DNA from: an uncultured Lysobacteraceae bacterium | GTDB taxonomy: Bacteria; Pseudomonadota; Gammaproteobacteria; Xanthomonadales; Xanthomonadaceae | Assembly: GCA_937897645.1 (NCBI GenBank) | Contig: CALCNV010000128.1 | Span: 1-6,018 of the forward strand | Reading direction: 5' to 3' | Length of the DNA: 6,018 bases | Part shown: piece after piece, positions 5,581-6,018 of the stretch | Layout: every line of letters begins with the position of its first letter | Numbering within the stretch: the stretch's first letter is position 1 | Made by a program: the position numbers and the translations under genes | The notes under the pieces: generated by a model | Database searches by the model: none | The model's input: only the letters and a program-made list of their open reading frames with translations | Told to the model about the DNA's origin: nothing

Positions 5581-5667
5581 TGGTGCCCGGAGCCGGAATC
5601 GAACCGGCATGGGGTTGCCCCCGGCAGATTTTAAGTCTGATGCGTCTACCAATTTCGCCACCCGGGC
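5581..5667 (-). tRNA. tRNA-Leu(UAA)
   Basis: This is a class II tRNA gene of 87 bases with encoded CCA. The acceptor stem is GCCCGGG/TCCGGGC (last pair G-U) with discriminator A. The anticodon loop is CTTAAAA, giving anticodon TAA (codon UUA). A long variable arm is present, as expected for leucine. It is third in the Gly-Cys-Leu cluster, like leuZ of E. coli. No terminator separates it from the flavoprotein gene that starts 42 bases downstream. Confidence 0.97.
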
Positions 5668-5720
5668 GGGGATAGCCGCCCGACTGTAGCGGGCGCGGAC
5701 GATGATACGGCCCACCAACG

Positions 5721-5743
5721 AAAAACGCCCGCGATGGCGGGCG
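5721..5743 (-). terminator. Terminator-like hairpin between tRNA-Cys and tRNA-Leu
   Basis: CGCCCGC-CATC-GCGGGCG on the minus strand is a perfect 7-bp stem with a tetraloop, followed directly by five T. It lies about 32 bases after the tRNA-Cys 3' end. It either ends a tRNA-Gly-Cys transcript or acts as a partial terminator inside the operon. The A-rich and T-rich flanks could also let it work on the plus strand, though weakly. Confidence 0.75.
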
Positions 5744-5775
5744 CTTTCGATCAACACACCGGCGTGTGCCGATGA

Positions 5776-5849
5776 TGGAGGCCTGGGTCGGAATTGAACC
5801 GGCGTACGCGGCTTTGCAGGCCGCTGCATAACCACTCTGCCACCAGGCC
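5776..5849 (-). tRNA. tRNA-Cys(GCA)
   Basis: The gene is 74 bases with encoded CCA. The acceptor stem is GGCCTGG/CCAGGCC. Discriminator U73 is the known identity base for cysteine tRNA. The anticodon loop CTGCAAA gives GCA. It is second in the Gly-Cys-Leu cluster, corresponding to cysT of E. coli. A terminator-like hairpin lies on each side of it. Confidence 0.97.
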
Positions 5850-5868
5850 GGTGACTGTGCGCTGCGTG

Positions 5869-5892
5869 GGCACGTCAGACGTGCCTAGTGTA
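5869..5892 (-). promoter_or_regulatory. Possible -10 box and leader hairpin upstream of tRNA-Cys
   Basis: On the minus strand TACACT (5892-5887), a fair -10 match, is followed by a perfect 7-bp hairpin, GGCACGT-CTG-ACGTGCC (5885-5869), and then the tRNA 20 bases later. No good -35 stands at the right distance; that position falls in the preceding terminator. It could be a weak internal promoter with a structured leader, or an RNA-processing element of a longer tRNA transcript. Confidence 0.3.
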
Positions 5893-5901
5893 GCGCCCCA
5901 C

Positions 5902-5926
5902 AAAACAAAACCCCGCGTACGGGGTT
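5902..5926 (-). terminator. Terminator-like hairpin between tRNA-Gly and tRNA-Cys
   Basis: AACCCCG-TACG-CGGGGTT on the minus strand forms a perfect 7-bp stem whose 3' arm continues into TTGTTTTG. It starts 12 bases after the tRNA-Gly 3' end. Its place inside a normally co-transcribed tRNA operon suggests either independent units or a leaky terminator that grades expression. Confidence 0.75.
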
Positions 5927-5938
5927 CTGTCGTGAAAC

Positions 5939-6014
<76 letters not shown>

Positions 6015-6018
6015 GTTG

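Overview
The window is high-GC bacterial chromosome with an AT-richer island of about 1 kb. It looks like a gammaproteobacterium of the Xanthomonadales (Xanthomonas, Stenotrophomonas, Lysobacter or Rhodanobacter relatives). Three things point there. All four tRNA genes encode their 3' CCA. The tRNA order Gly(GCC)-Cys(GCA)-Leu(UAA) matches the glyW-cysT-leuZ operon of E. coli. The intergenic DNA carries REP-type stem-loops headed by GTAG, as in the SMAG elements of Stenotrophomonas. The assignment is inferred from content, not from a database match.

Every gene I can support is on the minus strand, so the window reads naturally from 6018 down to 1. First comes the tRNA cluster Gly-Cys-Leu (6014 to 5581), with a terminator-like hairpin in each of the two spacers. 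About 40 bases downstream is a 540-codon gene for a membrane-anchored, FMN-binding glutamate-synthase-family protein (5538 to 3916). It is followed by tRNA-Val(CAC), which has its own recognisable promoter and a textbook rho-independent terminator.

Next is a gene of clearly lower GC for an unrecognised three-helix membrane protein (3569 to 2712). It is followed by a 434-base gene-free stretch packed with repeats: an inverted pair of GTAG-headed REP sequences (REPIN/BIME-like), a CCTCCC/GGGAGG hairpin, and a single SMAG-like REP. Then come a small exported GlcG/HbpS-family (DUF336) protein (2277 to 1792) and an amidohydrolase lipoprotein with a complete set of metal ligands (1485 to 61). Another REP-like hairpin lies beyond the amidohydrolase at the window edge.

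The protein genes do not form an evident pathway. The coherent units are the tRNA operon with its attached flavoprotein gene, the autonomous tRNA-Val unit, and a repeat-rich zone next to an atypical, probably acquired gene. I see no CRISPR array, transposase gene, toxin-antitoxin pair or defence locus. The most unusual elements are the REP cluster and the low-GC membrane protein gene beside tRNA-Val.
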